From Sitta carolinensis (lineage: Eukaryota; Chordata; Aves; Passeriformes; Sittidae): a DNA stretch of 64,000 bases. Made by a program: the position numbers and the translations under genes. This document shows positions 22,406-35,576 of the stretch, in pieces (the first letter of the stretch is position 1; each line of letters opens with the position of its first letter). The stretch lies in the NCBI GenBank assembly GCA_032173965.1, contig CM063292.1, positions 7,536,001 to 7,600,000 on the forward strand. The letters run 5' to 3'. The notes under the pieces are model-generated. The model was given only the letters and a program-made list of their open reading frames with translations. It did not search any database and was not told the origin of the DNA.

Positions 22406-24707
22406 CCACCCAAAACATAATATCTATGAGCAAATATATATTTTTGGGGAGAGAAGCAATCCACATTTTCGGTAACATTATAGCGATGAATTTTTAGTGC
22501 TGTGAACATTAATAAATGTCCTCAAAACTTTCAGATTTTTACAAGCTTGGCCACCTAAAAGGGGTGGAAATTTTTAATAATGTTTTAAAATGCCTGGTCA
22601 TCAACAAGATAAAGGGCATATCAAACAGGATTTAATGCTTTTGAAATGTCAAATAACACTGATGCCTTAAAACAATACGAATGTTTTAATTTCTGTGGCA
22701 TTTTAAAGGAGTTAACTTTGCAATTTTATTGCAGGATGTAATGTGCAATTGTTAAAACATCATCAAACTGATTGCTTTATTTGATTTAAAATGTCATATT
22801 CAATACGGTGATTTTCACTCATTAACATTAAACTTGGGGAACCATATGTTAAAACAATCTTGAGTGTTGGATGAGCACACTCAGTTAAATAATATGAGCA
22901 GAAAAAATGTGAGACTTTCTACTAAGCACTTTTATCCCCATTTTTAAAATCCTCTACAATTCATTAGGACAAACCTAATCCTGCAAATGGTAAATCATTC
23001 TATTTATAGATTGCATGGCATTTTGATATTAAAATGCATAAAATCTGCCAATAGTTTAGAAATGAGGCATCAGCAAAGAGGATTATTGGTCTACCTAAAT
23101 AATAATACAACCATTAAGAGGATAACATTTTCCAATTGCAATTACATGCCTTAATTTTAAAGAAGCTATCATTTACAATAATTTGGCAGATTCAGTCCAT
23201 ATTTCTTTCACAAATTTATTTCTTCATTATGCCTCAAAACAATTTATGGTGCATTTATGTTTGTGAAGATAATTTGCTTAGTTTATTGTGAATGGAAATC
23301 AGTAATTACATACAATCTCATTTTCTACAGACATAAAGTTAATTCATGGTAGTAATTTTACACAGAATATTAGCCTGTGTTAGTTATGATGAAAATGTTA
23401 CTGTGGCAAATGCTCTATTGCAGTATAATTTCCTTGGACTTGGTGAAAAGGAAATACTGAGTTAGTAAATAGCACTTAACTCATCGATTTTGTGATAATT
23501 TTGGGTGATTCTACTGATGGATTAATGGTTATAGGGAAAATCCTTATCTGGGCCTAAAATCAGGATTTCTTTTGTGAGTGGGGAATGGAAGCTTATGGAA
23601 AAATAAACATTTCAAGAAGTCCAGCAGCAGTCAGCACTGCAGATCCTGGATGTGAGTCTTTGATTCTGCTGATGAAAGCAGTGGATCCCATTCTCCAAGG
23701 CATTCAGACAGAATCCCTGGATTTGGAGATCTAAAGTGACCAAAGCTAAATAAGATGCCTGGAGGCAATGATTCCATGTTACCATTCCAGACAATGTGTT
23801 TGTTATAACCAGTCTTTTCAAGAGTGCTATGTCGGAGCCTTTTGTGGTAGATATTAAAGGTAATTATACTAAAGCAAGAAAAAAAATAAAAAGGGAAGAG
23901 ATGTCTTCATTTGCTCATATCCTGGATATTTACCCAGAAGCATGAGCAGGAATTCATGTCCATTTGCCCTGGACAATTTTGGGTTTATAGTGCATTCCTC
24001 CAGTGCTTTGATGGAGATTCCACCTGAGAAGTGGGAGAGAAAACCAAATTATTAATTTTCTCCCCCACCCTAAAAAATGCTTTTGAAGCACAAACATTTC
24101 TCATAGGAGGGGGGAAACAACAGAGGAATTTTTTTTTTATTTTTTTTTTTTTAATAACATTGCAGAACTGTCTGCACTGTTGGCCTGGCCTTTGGATGTC
24201 GTGGTATCCAGAACTCTGTGCCAAGCCAAGCTGTCATTTGCCTTACACTGAAGCAAAAAATTCATTAAGCTGCTCTGGGAATTCTAATTTCCTTAGTTTT
24301 CTGAAAGAGTTAAATAAGGATAATTTGCTGGTTTGGAATGAACTTCCTTGGGGCAGTGCAGTCCTCCAAATATGATGTTACAGGAAAGTGTTACACTCCC
24401 AGCTGAACAGAAGGAAACAAATCTGTAATTAGCTTTTATATCACAAGATGTATGAAAATGTTATACTCTGTAAAATATCTGCCATCTCATTAAGAGTAAA
24501 TGAGGTTTGGCAAACTCTGGATCTGTAGAATAAGATTATTTCCAAAGTGTTATGCTGTTAAGAATTTTTACAGGGATCTTTGATTTCGAGGGCTATTGTA
24601 AGTATAGCTGTGTATAATCCATAAATTGTTATTGCATAGGATTTATGGAATAGTAATTAAATACTTAGCCTGAAGTTGCATTTAAAATAAAGAATGTGAT
24701 GCTCCTG
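22406..24707. other. AT-rich repeat-poor DNA; possible conserved noncoding block 22495-23600
   Basis: No gene or transposon is recognised. From about 22495 to 23600 the sequence is AT-rich yet complex. It is free of homopolymers over 8 nt and of GC-rich repeat debris, and dense in homeodomain-like TAAT/ATTA words (for example 'gcaattacatgccttaatttt' near 23137-23158). This texture is common in conserved developmental enhancers, but conservation cannot be seen from one sequence. A T-rich run occurs at about 24129-24152. Confidence 0.35.
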
Positions 24708-25044
24708 TGTAGTCTGAGGCTCCTGGACCTGAAGTTTCTGAGTTTCTAAACTCAGTTTCTTTGTGATGTTTTGGTTTAGGAAGACCTGGTTCTCACAGGC
24801 TTGACATAAACATTGGCAGTGTTTTTGCCACGAGTTTAAGGTTTTGGATTCTTTTCTGTGGGATAGATTTTCTTATGTCTTTCAGTTTTTGGCCAATGGG
24901 AGGAAGAGTTCTGGCACTCTTCTGACCAATGAGTGTGGCCTGTTCAGAAAGGTATAAAGGGGTCAGTTGTTTGAATAAAGGATTTTGGAGTTAGATGATT
25001 TGTTAAATGAGGACTTGTGTCGTTTGTTACTCACCACAGCAATA
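24708..25044 (+). mobile_element. solo LTR, family B copy 2
   Basis: Starts TGTAGTCTGAGG and ends CAGCAATA. It aligns through most of its length with 12729-13026: shared 'tttgtgatgttttggttt', 'gaagacct', 'ttttggattctttctgtggga' with one extra T, 'gtcagttgtttgaataaa' and 'cgt..gttgtta'. TATAAA is at 24953-24958 and AATAAA at 24974-24979. The flanks CTCCTG (24702-24707) and CTCCCC (25045-25050) are an imperfect 6-bp duplication. At 337 bp it is longer than copy 1 mainly because of extra sequence after the 5' end and around 24990-25015. Solo LTR. Confidence 0.8.
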
Positions 25045-25705
25045 CTCCCCTGGCTTTTGAAAAAGTTGATTTTCATCTTTTCAGGTGATGTCACAAAGTA
25101 CTTCTGACCCAAAGTAATGCTATCATGAATAAGGAATTCCAAAGGGAGGAATTTTTTCCATGGGCAAATTCCTGCTCAGGTGCCCCCTGAGCCTGCCCTG
25201 GCCCAGCCTGAGGCCGTTCCCTCTGCTCCTGTGCCTGTGCCTGTGCCCAGAGCCCCCGGCTGTGCCCTCCTGGCAGGGGGTTGTACCATCCAAAAATATT
25301 GCTTCTTTTAAAGGAAATGTAAAAAATCAGTATGAAATGAATTCACTTCTGCAAGACCCAAGTCCTTTTTTTAGCTTAAAACCCGATCTTTTCTACTTTG
25401 AATAGAGATAATGTTTTGGAGTTCTTTTTCTCCTCCTTTCCTGGTCCTGCATTTTTTGTGTATCATGTAAAAAATATGGTTTTATGGCAGAGCTGGCCCT
25501 GTAATGGGTTCATGCTGTTGCTATCTGCCTGAGTCATTGATTCTGTTTGGAACTCCTAAGTGCTCCTGGAACACAAATTAAGAACAATCATTATATTCCG
25601 TGTCTGTGCATTCTCTTCCAGTAAGTTCTTAAAACTTTAAAATCAGGCACAAATATGCATAACACCTACACAGAGAGCCTAATATCAGTTAATTTCTGCC
25701 TTACC

Positions 25706-25734
<29 letters not shown>
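25706..25734. repeat. poly(A) tract, 29 nt
   Basis: An uninterrupted A run, possibly an old retrotransposon tail. No body is recognised. Confidence 0.9.
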
Positions 25735-25737
<3 letters not shown>

Positions 25738-28700
25738 TAGCACCAGTAACCAGCAGCTTTATAACCTGTCATTTGGGCACAGCAGAAAACTGAGAAGACA
25801 ACAACTTATCCAAAGATAGAACATCTTATTTTATAAAATAATGAATTAGCAGCAACAGTGATTTTTCAGTCTGTTGTATTGTCTGTCACCTTCTCAGTCC
25901 TCTCTTTGTGCTTAGAATTTGAGACTTTATATGGGAGGTTAGAATGCTTGAGGGAAATATCTTTAAATGAATTGTGCCCTAGAACAGCTGCTGTGGAAAT
26001 GTAAAGGAATGAAAATAGTGAATATCACCTGGGTGGAATCAAACAGAAGCTGTAAAAAAACCTTTTAAGTTATACAATTTGTATTATAGGAGTTTGTATG
26101 TGTATGTATAAAAAGTAAATACTGAGATATTTTTAGTTTTCAGAGTCCTGATGAGTTCTGCATTTTGCCAAGAGGAATGAATTCCCAAGTGCACAATGTC
26201 CCACTCCAGTTCTAGGGGAAATACTGAGGTGGCAGATGTCACTCTGTTCCTTAAATCTTCACAGACAGTGGCCTTATTTTCATCCAGACTCCTACACTGC
26301 TGCATATTCAGAGCTCTTAAGATGTGAGGTTGCCTTTTGAAAGGAAATTTATGTATATAAGTTATATGCATTTAGCAAAAACTAGATAAAATATTATGTA
26401 ATTCAGAATATCTCAAGGGTAGATGAAAGCAATTGGAGACTACAACATGTCACTGCAGAAAAACTTTTTGTTCAAAGAAATACTTGTATTATTAGTTCAA
26501 AATTAACTCAGAAGTGAGTATTACTCTGAGGAAAGGCTACATGGACTTTGAAAAGATGCAGCAGAGCATCAAAACAGTCACAGTAATGACTTGTGATTTC
26601 GTGGGTGCTAACAGACCTATCTCCTCTTAAGCAGATCTCTCAAATACAGTGGGCTGGTTTTGGTTTTGTTTTTGACAATTATAGAATAGACTTCTTATAA
26701 CCGAAGAGTAGTTCAAGAGAAACAAAATGAGACTCAGTCCACCTCTGCAGTGATCAAAAGATTTGGCATTCTAAAGCATTCATTTTACCTGCTTAAAAAA
26801 AAAATAAAAAAAGTAAGGAAAAACTCTGTAGAATGATTGAAATTGAATATTCAGGCTATTAGCAACTTTAAAAACAGAATCACAACACAAAGTTCATTTC
26901 CTCTTGCTTCTCATTTTCAAATGAAGCACGGTAATTTCTGTCAAGGTGGAAGGAGTTTTTAGGAAATGTTTTGGAATGAGCAAGCTCCAGTGTGGTTGGG
27001 AATGTAAATGACTGTGCCTTGGTTCTCTCCCTGCTCCTCTAAAAGCAGCAGCTGCCTTGTGCTGCCACCCTGACATCTCCAAGCAACAAGGCACTGGGAA
27101 TACTCCACTGAGCCATTCCTGGGTTGACTCCCAGGACTGAGCTTGCAGGAGTTTTCTCATCTCTGATGTTTCCACACTCTCTGTTGGGGTCAGGCTGGTT
27201 TGTTATCACTGCTCTGGCTCCTGGTCACTCAGTCATGGGTCAGTGTGCTGGACAAGGAGCAATGAGCCACAAATGGATGGGCTGTGCCAGTCCAGGGGCT
27301 GGGAATGCAGAAGTTGGCTGGTGCTGAGTGTGTCCTGCAGGTCCCTGGGGGGATCCCTTGAGAGCTGGATGGTTCAGGACAGGGTCCCTGCTGTCCCAGG
27401 GTGGCTGCAGGCTGCCAGAAAAGCTTGCTGAGAGCCCCACACAGCCCTGCCCTTCCTTCATCCTCTGCTAGAGGCTCCAGCCCGAGTGGCACTCTGACCT
27501 GCCAGAGCTGTTGTGCTCTGCTGCTGCTGCCCTTGAAAGGCGCGCGGTAACGAATGCGCTCACAAAGGCCATGGGGTTTGATGTCCTGAATCAGAGAATT
27601 GCAGAAAAAGACAAAATCATCCCTTTTAGTTCAAAGAGGAGCGTGCCAAAAGAACAGCTTCAGCTCCAGGTACACAGAAGCCTTGCTGCCTCGCAGCCAC
27701 TTTGCCTTTCATTAGTTTATTGATTGCTTCCAACTGTTGCAGAAACAGTTTGGGGCTGGAGGCTCAGGCATTGTGAAATGGCTCTTTGATTGCTAGCAAT
27801 TTAGGAATTCTGGTGGCTAGCAAAATGAGCAGCCCTAAATTGAGAGTTTTTGCTGTATTATTCAAGGATGAGGGGGCTCTAAGATGAATATGTACAGGCT
27901 TTTAGCAGGGAGCCAGCGAGCCCCTGCTGTGTGACACCGTTGGTGCTCAGGTGGAGAATTACTGGAAGGAGGGCACGGGCACTAGGGGGGAGCCTGGCTC
28001 ACACAGGCTTCATTAAGACCTGGGATATTTTCATGGGATGTGGTGTACCAACCACTCTTCCATTCAGAAGGTGGAGGTCCACTTAGATATTCTGCAGCTG
28101 AGAGTTTGGCTACTGTCCCATGGCTTATATTGAGCTTCATTGTCCTTCTCCAGAGAGGGGTTAGGAGTACACTGAGCACCTGCTTGGAACCCAAGGGATG
28201 ACAGGCTGAGTATGTGTACTGTTAGAAGGTTCTAGCAGAAGTGAAAGGCCAGAATTTAGCTTTTCATGCCTTTGCCCATCAATAAAAAGCATTTTACTCT
28301 TTACCAGCAGAAGCTTAAAATCATTTTCATTGCACAAATCAGTGTTATGTAGATTCCCCTGGAGCTGTGGAGGAGCTGAGGCACCAGAGCCAGTTTATCT
28401 CCACTAAGGTGCTTTGCCCAAGCAAAACCAGGGCAAACAAGAAACCAAGCTCAGGTGTCTGCTAAAAGCAGGGCATTAGACTGTGTCAAGGAACTCCAGG
28501 GAACCTTGTTACTGTCAGGATTAGAAAGGAAAATTGCAAATAACAGAGGGATATAAAAATTGAAGTTTGCAACTTGGGTGCCCAAATCCCATGTCCTCGG
28601 TGCAGCCTGTTGCTGAGAATCTGAGCCTCTCTTGAGTGGCAGCTTCAGAACTGCTGTTACTGACCTGTAATTGGTTTTCCTTCCCTTACAATGCCTCACA

Positions 28701-29037
28701 CTTCTTGGACATGCATAGGTTTCCTACAGGTCATACGCATATTTTAAAACCAGTAAAATGGAAAATATTTCTTTTTTCCTGTGGTCAGCTTATATTATTT
28801 TATATCTATCTAAAACTATTCTGTGCGCTAAAATTTTGCTAAAGATGGTTTACTCCCCCATTTGCAAATTTCAGGCCTGACATTGGTTGGGAATAAAATC
28901 TTAGAGAGGATATCACAAGTGACTAAAAGAGATTGTCCATCTCTGTTCCAGGGTTCACTTTAGGAGTTTGTGAAATACCTGGAACAATAATGCTAGTCTG
29001 ATCTGGGACAGTTCTAAATACTGTTGCAGTGAAAATA

Positions 29038-29092
29038 CTTATTAACTATTATTAACTTATTAACTATTATTACTTATTAACTATAAATATTA
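29038..29092. repeat. (TTATTAACTA)n-like short tandem repeat
   Basis: Four or five imperfect units of about 10-11 bp made of TTATTAACTAT and TTATTAACT. Confidence 0.8.
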
Positions 29093-31429
29093 AGTGATTT
29101 TCCCAGTGCTCACTCTTCCCCTTCCCTTCTGTGTCCAAGTGCAGGAGCTCGTGCTGCAGGTCAGGAATGTTTCTTTCCCACCTTAACTTTGTGTCAGCCT
29201 GAGACCTCCAGCCAGCCTTGTCATAAATACATAAATACTCAGGGTTCTGAGTGAGACTAGAGAGAGCCTCCAACAGCCAACACAACCCTTTTTATGTGAT
29301 TCTGACTTCTCCACAGAATGCAAACATGCTTCCTAATTAGGGCTAAGACTCTGAATAGGCCATTATTCTACATGTTTCCAGGAGGCTGTTCTGCTGGAGA
29401 ATAATAAAAGGGCACTGGAAAACAGGTATCAACAAATGAATATCGAATGGTATATTAAATAGCCTACAGCAAATGCTGAGTAAATATAATAAATCCTAGG
29501 TTGTGATGAAAACTGTAGCACTTGGTGTTGGTGGCAAAGCACTACTGAGAGGAGTTTGGGATCTGCTGGGCTGGCAAATGCAGGAAGGACCTGTCTTGTC
29601 AGCCTGCCACAGATGGGATCTGTGATCCCAGGACTCTCTGTCTGGGCTGTAAATCCCTGGGAGCTGGGATGGTCTCCCAGGCTGTCCTCAGGCACTGTCC
29701 CAGCCTGCTCTGTGCTGGCTCAGCCCTGGCTGCAGTGCCTGGGTGATTCTGTGTGCCCTTGGCCCCTGTGCCTGCCTGTGTGACACCTCTGGGCACCCCA
29801 CACACAGGACAGTGGGCAGGGCCATTTCTGCTTTGGAAGGAATTTTTATTGCCCTGTGCCCTTTACCCAGCAGAGGTGTGTTTGAGGGGACCATCACATC
29901 ATTGCTCCTTAGAGCAAAAAATCTGTGTGCCAGCCTGGATTTACTGAGGAGCACCAAAGGAGTCCAAAAGACCTGAACAGACAGTTCTGACAGTCTCACC
30001 CTGTGAAGCCTGAAGCTCCACCTATGTCTTTTTTTAATTTTTTTTTAACAGCTTCTTAATAGTTATATATTGCAGAAAAAAAAACCAAAACCAAAAACAC
30101 CTAAAGGGAATCAAGCCAACAACATTTAGCTCATTACATCTTGCCCTTTTCTCAGTCTGGGCATAAGGAACAGGAGGAGGGGACCAGGGATTTCAGCTTG
30201 CTTAGTGCAAAGCATGAATACTCACCTGATCTGTAGCTGTGCTGTGGAAACTTTTTGAAGACTGTCCCTCGCTGCTCCTCACATACAGAGACAGATCCTC
30301 TTTGTCTGGGATATTTATACAGCAGCAACAGAAATTTTTATAAAAATCTGAAAATATTTTAAAGAATTATTTTAGCCATCTTTATTATTCCATTTAGAAG
30401 AGCTGTGGTTTTTTTAGGGGACATCCTGTTTGATAATCCCTCAGAAGATGTAACAATTAGCTTGGAAAAGCAGAAGAATAACACAGTGTTGAGGTTTTGG
30501 TATGTAAATTTGATGTCACCCACTTAGAGGCAAATCAAGATAAACAAAGATAAATTATTCAGGCCAGAGCTGTCCTTTCTGTCTCTGGCATGAGTGAGAG
30601 AACACAGGCTCATCTCCTACTCTGGGACCAGGCAGACTTGTATTGTCACTGCTGTTAATTCTGGTGGAGCTTTGTTAGTCCCTGGGCTGCAGTGAAAGCC
30701 AAGTGAGATTGCAGCTAAGCTGGCATTACTAAATGGAAGAAAAAGCAACCTAGAGTGGAAATAAAGAGGACTAATTAAGGAAAATTACATAAAAGACAGG
30801 GTGATGGGGTTAATATCTCCTATTTCAAATGTGAGGAATAACCACATCAGGCGATATCGGGTGAATTCCAAATACATTGATGGGAAACAAGACTGCAGTG
30901 TCAGGACTTCATGCTGCAATGCTTGCCTGAGTTCATGTTTTATATTTCTTGTTTTGCTTTTCAGATAAGCAGTGTCTCCCAAAAGCTTGACTTCTCCAGT
31001 ATTTAGCCAACTGGGGTGGGTTTGGTGCTTTTATTTTGAGCTTCTCTCCCAGTTTCAAAAGCCTTTCAGCCCCTTTGCCTTGCACCACCTGATTTTACAA
31101 AGTGCCTTTCATTCCTCCTATTCTTCCAGCCATGCAAGTGAATTTGGCTCGGTCTGAATGTGTTTAATTTGCATTAACTCTCACACCGATTTGTGTGACA
31201 GACCAAATGAGATAATAGGACTCTTTGGAAGTGTGGGTATCTAATTGGCAGCTCTGGCTGCTGGGCTGCAGCCTGCCCACCTGTGTTCTGTGAGGCTGGG
31301 CAGGACCTGTGGGAGTCCCTGGTGCTTTCTGAAGCACAGAGCAGGATGCAATTTGGAGCTCCCAACAACTGCAGGAGCTGTCCAGGTGGTTTATGGCAAG
31401 GCTGGGCAGGGACTTTTCTTAAGGGCATG

Positions 31430-31690
31430 TAGGGAGAGAAGCAGAGGGAAGGACCTTAAACTGAAAGACAGTGGGTTTAGGTGGGATCCTGGGCAGGAAT
31501 TGTTCCCTGGCAGGGTGGGCAGCCCTGGCACAGGGTGCCCAGAGCAGCTGGGGCTGCCCCTGGATCCCTGGCAGTGCCCAAGGCCAGGCTGGACACTGGG
31601 GCTGGGAGCCCCTGGCACAGGGGTTTGGAATGAAATGATCCTTGAGGTCACTTCCAACCCAAGCCATCCTGTGGTTCTGTTGTGTATGGA
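31430..31690 (+). mobile_element. CR1 LINE 3' end, GC-rich subtype
   Basis: Ends with 'gatccttgaggtcacttcc' and 'acccaagccatcctgtggttctg', the CR1 3' terminus. Upstream, 'ggcaggaattgttccctgg' through 'ctgggagcccctggcacag' is the GC-rich CR1 core. That core of about 140 bp (about 31482-31621) matches the complements of 40310-40448 and 57850-57995 with almost no differences, although flanks differ. 5'-truncated, as usual for CR1. The overlapping 152-codon plus and 123-codon minus frames are shadows. Confidence 0.85.
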
Positions 31691-33812
31691 AATTTTGAAT
31701 TGATGTGTCATTGCAAAGGAGATTGACTTCACAATCATGAATTCAAAATTCAGGAATTTCATTCTGGTCAGATTCCTTCACCAGTAGAAGTAGATTTACC
31801 TAAAATATTTTGACCCCAGCTGCAGGCTGAAATGCAGCTTATATGATGGCACTTGCTTTACTGACAACCTTTAAGGTGTGGGAATGAAAAGCCATGGTCT
31901 CTTTCCCTCCAGGGGAGAAATTTCAGTGCCATCTTATCCCTTTATTAAAGTAAATTCTGCTGCTCTCAGCTCACTTCCTAGTGACTCTATTCCATATTAG
32001 ATATTACTGTATAAAAAAAAAGGGAGACAAATTGACAGCATCTGATAGTGAGAGTCCTTGGAATTGAATTAGCTCCTCCATCAGGATTGAGGTCGTTGCT
32101 GGGACAATGTAACAAAATAATTTTGTTCAGTGGCCTTTCACAGCAGCTGCATCTGAGAGCCAAAAAGTCCCTGTGCTTTGTCTTAGTGATGTCAGGGAAT
32201 GCCAGAGCAGAGGTGCACAGAACAGTGGGGGGAGAAAAGCTTTCCATAATGAGAATTAACTACCCCAAGGTTTGTTTTCAATCTTTTTCCTGGTCTGGAG
32301 GCAGATGGGGTTTGTGTTTTGCAGTTTTGCAATTGGAAATGACACCAATGGCATCAGAATTACTCTGATTTATTCTTCACTTGCATAAATTATCCTGGGG
32401 CTTTATTTCTCTCACTCTGCCTTCCATTTTCCATTGGGTTTCATCATTTAATCTATGTAATCCATCAGGATTAAATAGAAGACACTCTTAGGGTAACCTA
32501 CCTTACAAGACAAGGCAGAAACCTTCTGTGCCTTAAGAATTAAACACTGAAGGGAGCAAGCAGCTGAGAGGGTTAACCAGCTCAGACTCTCACACAAGGT
32601 CCCTGCCATGTTCACCTTTCATCTTGGGGGTTTTTGTTGTCTTTTGTTTTTAAGCCTACTCACATTTGTTAACACCAGAAGAGTCCATGGTTTTGAACAG
32701 GACTTTACAAGCTGTCTCACCCAAACAGCTCCCAGTGATTTGTAGCTGAAGAGGTTTTTTATCTTTCAGTAGTCTTGATCTAATGCATTCTGCCCTGGTG
32801 TACTTACCCATATTCCAAAGAATATGATTCAGAATTTTAAAATAATAACTTGCATTTCTCTTTGTTCTGCTTTCTTCTTGATCTAACCTGCAAAAGAAAA
32901 AGACCCCAAAACATGGGACTAACCTGCTGTGCTTAGGTGTTGCAGGCATGTTCTGTACAGTGATTTAACTGTTCTTTCCCTGGTTAATATTTTACTACTC
33001 ACATGTAGAACTTTTACCATCTATTTGATACACATGGAATAAAACTTTTATTCCACATTATCCACAAGGCAGAAATATTGACATATTCTTGCATACTATG
33101 CAGAAGTGAAGCAGAGCTGGTTAAAAGCAAACCAAAGAAGGAAAATGGCAAGTAACACAGTGAAATTTCAAAATGAGGGGGTTTTTTTAACCCTGATAAG
33201 AAACAATTACTAGGATGAAATTTGTAACCTAAAATTGAGTGTTTTTCTGGTCTGTGCTGTGCTATCAAAATGGAAGTGTCAAAAGGAGAGATTTGTGAAA
33301 TATTTACCTCACAAAGGAAATGTTTTTTCTGGGAAACGCTTAACTTAGAAAAAAAATCTTCCTGGTGGTGAAACACAAGCCAGACCATACAGACCTGGCA
33401 CTGCAGTCACTGGGATGTTAGAGTGAAACTGCTGTTATAATTAGCTGCTTGATTAATTTCAGACAAGTATTTTTGATACACCCCTAAAAATTCCTATTGC
33501 TCTCAAAGCAGGCAAAAATCTCAGTCCCCACTGACACTTGAATTTCCTCCTGTCCATTTATACCTACATCGAGGCAATAATGCAGCCCTGGATTTAGTTT
33601 TAAGCCTTGTTCTTTTAATCTCCTTCCTGAGAGCATTGAGAAAAAAGCAGCAGCCAGTGTTTAATTATCTCCTGCAGCAGCAGTGGTGCCCTGGGCCAGG
33701 GCAGGATTATTTGCCTCACATCAGCAGTGCAGGGGTTCTCTGTGTGCCCTGTGACCCCTTGCTGGGCATCTGCAGTGACAATACAAACACAGCACCAGGA
33801 AACCACTCTGGG

Positions 33813-33864
<52 letters not shown>

Positions 33865-35068
33865 AAAAAGTGACAGCATCACTAGCCCTGGCATGAAAAG
33901 AGGGCGTGCTGCTTTCTCACTTTTGGGGTTTTTTTCATCACTCTTTGATGGCCTGTGTGGTTACAGGGACTGGGGGAACAGCAGCAGAGCATCCACTCAG
34001 CTTCACTGACACCCTCTGACCTTCAGGGCTTTGCTGCTGGCCTTTGTTACACTGACTTCAGCTACTCCCCTTGGGCTGTTGTCAAGTGGAGTGTTCAGGC
34101 TGCACTTTGTATTTTTAATATTTAAAAGTAAGTACTTTTGCATGGAGAAACACTGAGAAGTCCCCTGCTGTGCCTGTGCTAGCAGGAACACATTTCATAT
34201 CAATTTAGTTCAAGACAAAAGGTGTGTTGTTAGCTTGTTCAGAGTTAGCCTCCTTCCACTTTAGTTTCTGGTGGAAGGCAGCTTTCTCTCAACTCATTTA
34301 TGTCACAAAAAGTTGATAGAAAGCTATTTGTGGGAGTGGGGGAAAGTCCAGATAATTTAAACCATCTTAATGAGAGAGGAAAGGGAGCTGAGACTTTCAT
34401 TTGCCTTTAAAGCTATAAGGTAGAGGTTGAAGTGCTAAGAACATCTTTCAGATGAGAAGAATAGTTATGAACTTGATGAATTAATTAGGGTCAAAAATTA
34501 AAATATTACTCCAATTCTGTACCTCTGAGTCATTTGAATATACTTGGAATGGCAGTGAATAAAAATACTCAGGCTTACCCAAGCTAAAAATGTCATCATT
34601 TTTTGGCTGACGTAGGGAATATAGCTTAAAATCCTGTACGTCATTGAACTGCCAGAAACATCTGATAACTCACAGGAAAATTAAGGCATTTATAATGACA
34701 GAGCTAATTTATCAGTGTGATGCTGAGAACTGAACCTAAGCCTGGGCATCAAAGTGGTCCAGCAGGCTCACAGCTTCATTTGTGCTCCTGGTTCCACTGA
34801 GCACATGGGACCCACCATTGTCACTTTTGGAGCAAACCCAGATATCCCCAGCAGCTCCTCTGCAGGTAAAGCAGAGTTGTTTGAGATTTCCCCCACCCTG
34901 GGACAGGCTGGCACCAATTCTTGACTCTTTTGAAGCTCCATTTTCCCTGCATGCCTAGGCACTTTGCTGTCAGTGCTCTTGGTTATTCCCCTGCTTTGTC
35001 TTCGTGCCCTGCGAGGAGCTCCCCAGCAGCTGCTGCTCTGGGAACACAAACCCCAGTTTGTACAGGAG
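31691..35068. other. unique noncoding DNA
   Basis: No gene is recognised. It contains a 47-nt A tract (33813-33859). Positions 34430-34730 are AT-rich, repeat-free and include CRE-like TGACG/TACGTCA words near 34607 and 34637, so they are a modest candidate for regulatory DNA. Frames are 124 codons or shorter and featureless. Confidence 0.45.
33813..33859. repeat. poly(A) tract, 47 nt
   Basis: An uninterrupted A run followed by GTAAAAAAAAG. It is among the longest pure homopolymers here, and its true length in the genome is uncertain because such tracts sequence poorly. Confidence 0.92.
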
Positions 35069-35216
35069 TTTTCAGCTGCTGGAACTGCATTTCTCTTTAG
35101 GTCCCTTTGTTTTTTACAGAAATTTTCAGCTGCTGGAACTACATTTCTCCTTAAGTCCCTATTTTAAGCCAGAGTTTTCAGCTGCTGGAACTGCATCTCT
35201 CTTTAGGTCCCTGTTT
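35069..35216. repeat. 52-54-bp tandem repeat, three copies
   Basis: Three copies of a unit beginning TTTTCAGCTGCTGGAACT start at 35069, 35123 and 35175. Each continues through 'catttctctttaggtccct' with a few changes. The spacer at the end of each unit varies more than the start. Confidence 0.9.
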
Positions 35217-35576
35217 TTGGCTGCAGGCCACGTTGTTTGCCAGCCAGGTTCCTCTGGGTGTGTCATATCCTGGTCAGGCTCCAAACATCTGGGGCTGGGT
35301 GAGATGGAGATGGAGAGCCACGGGGGGATCCTGGTGCCTGCCCATTCCTGCCTCAGCTCTATGGACTGGGAAATGTGGGCACAGCTGGAGACCCTCCCAT
35401 CACCCCACCTTTAAAACCAGCCAGGAGAGCCCCACTTGAAAGCACAGAGTATATTCATTTGCAAAGCTTTCTTGTTGCTTGCTTGGTTTTGGAGAAGTCA
35501 CTTTTTAGGAGCACTAATGCACTGTTAAGGTAATAGGAGACTAAAGAAGCTGTAATGATTTCTCTGCTTTCTACAG
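35217..35576. other. unique noncoding DNA upstream of an exon-like segment
   Basis: No gene is recognised. The last 25 bases, ending 'ttctctgctttctacag', form a good polypyrimidine tract and AG acceptor. Confidence 0.45.

Larger units (their letters stand above)
25045..31429. other. unique noncoding DNA
   Basis: No gene, RNA gene or transposon is recognised. It contains a 29-nt A tract (25706-25734), an A-rich run (26796-26814) and a TTATTAACTA-type short tandem repeat (29038-29092). GC-rich patches occur at 25180-25280, 27020-27540 and 29560-29830; their mutually overlapping frames on both strands signal composition, not coding. A small CpG-bearing spot (GGCGCGCGG) lies at 27539-27547. Confidence 0.5.

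Noticed and set aside
22038..22509. Lys-rich and Phe-rich frames of 120-145 codons
   Set aside because: Pure translation of the homopurine tract in all frames.
27530..27560. Small CpG-rich spot as a CpG-island promoter
   Set aside because: Only a few CpGs in about 30 bp; far too short for an island, and no transcript features follow.
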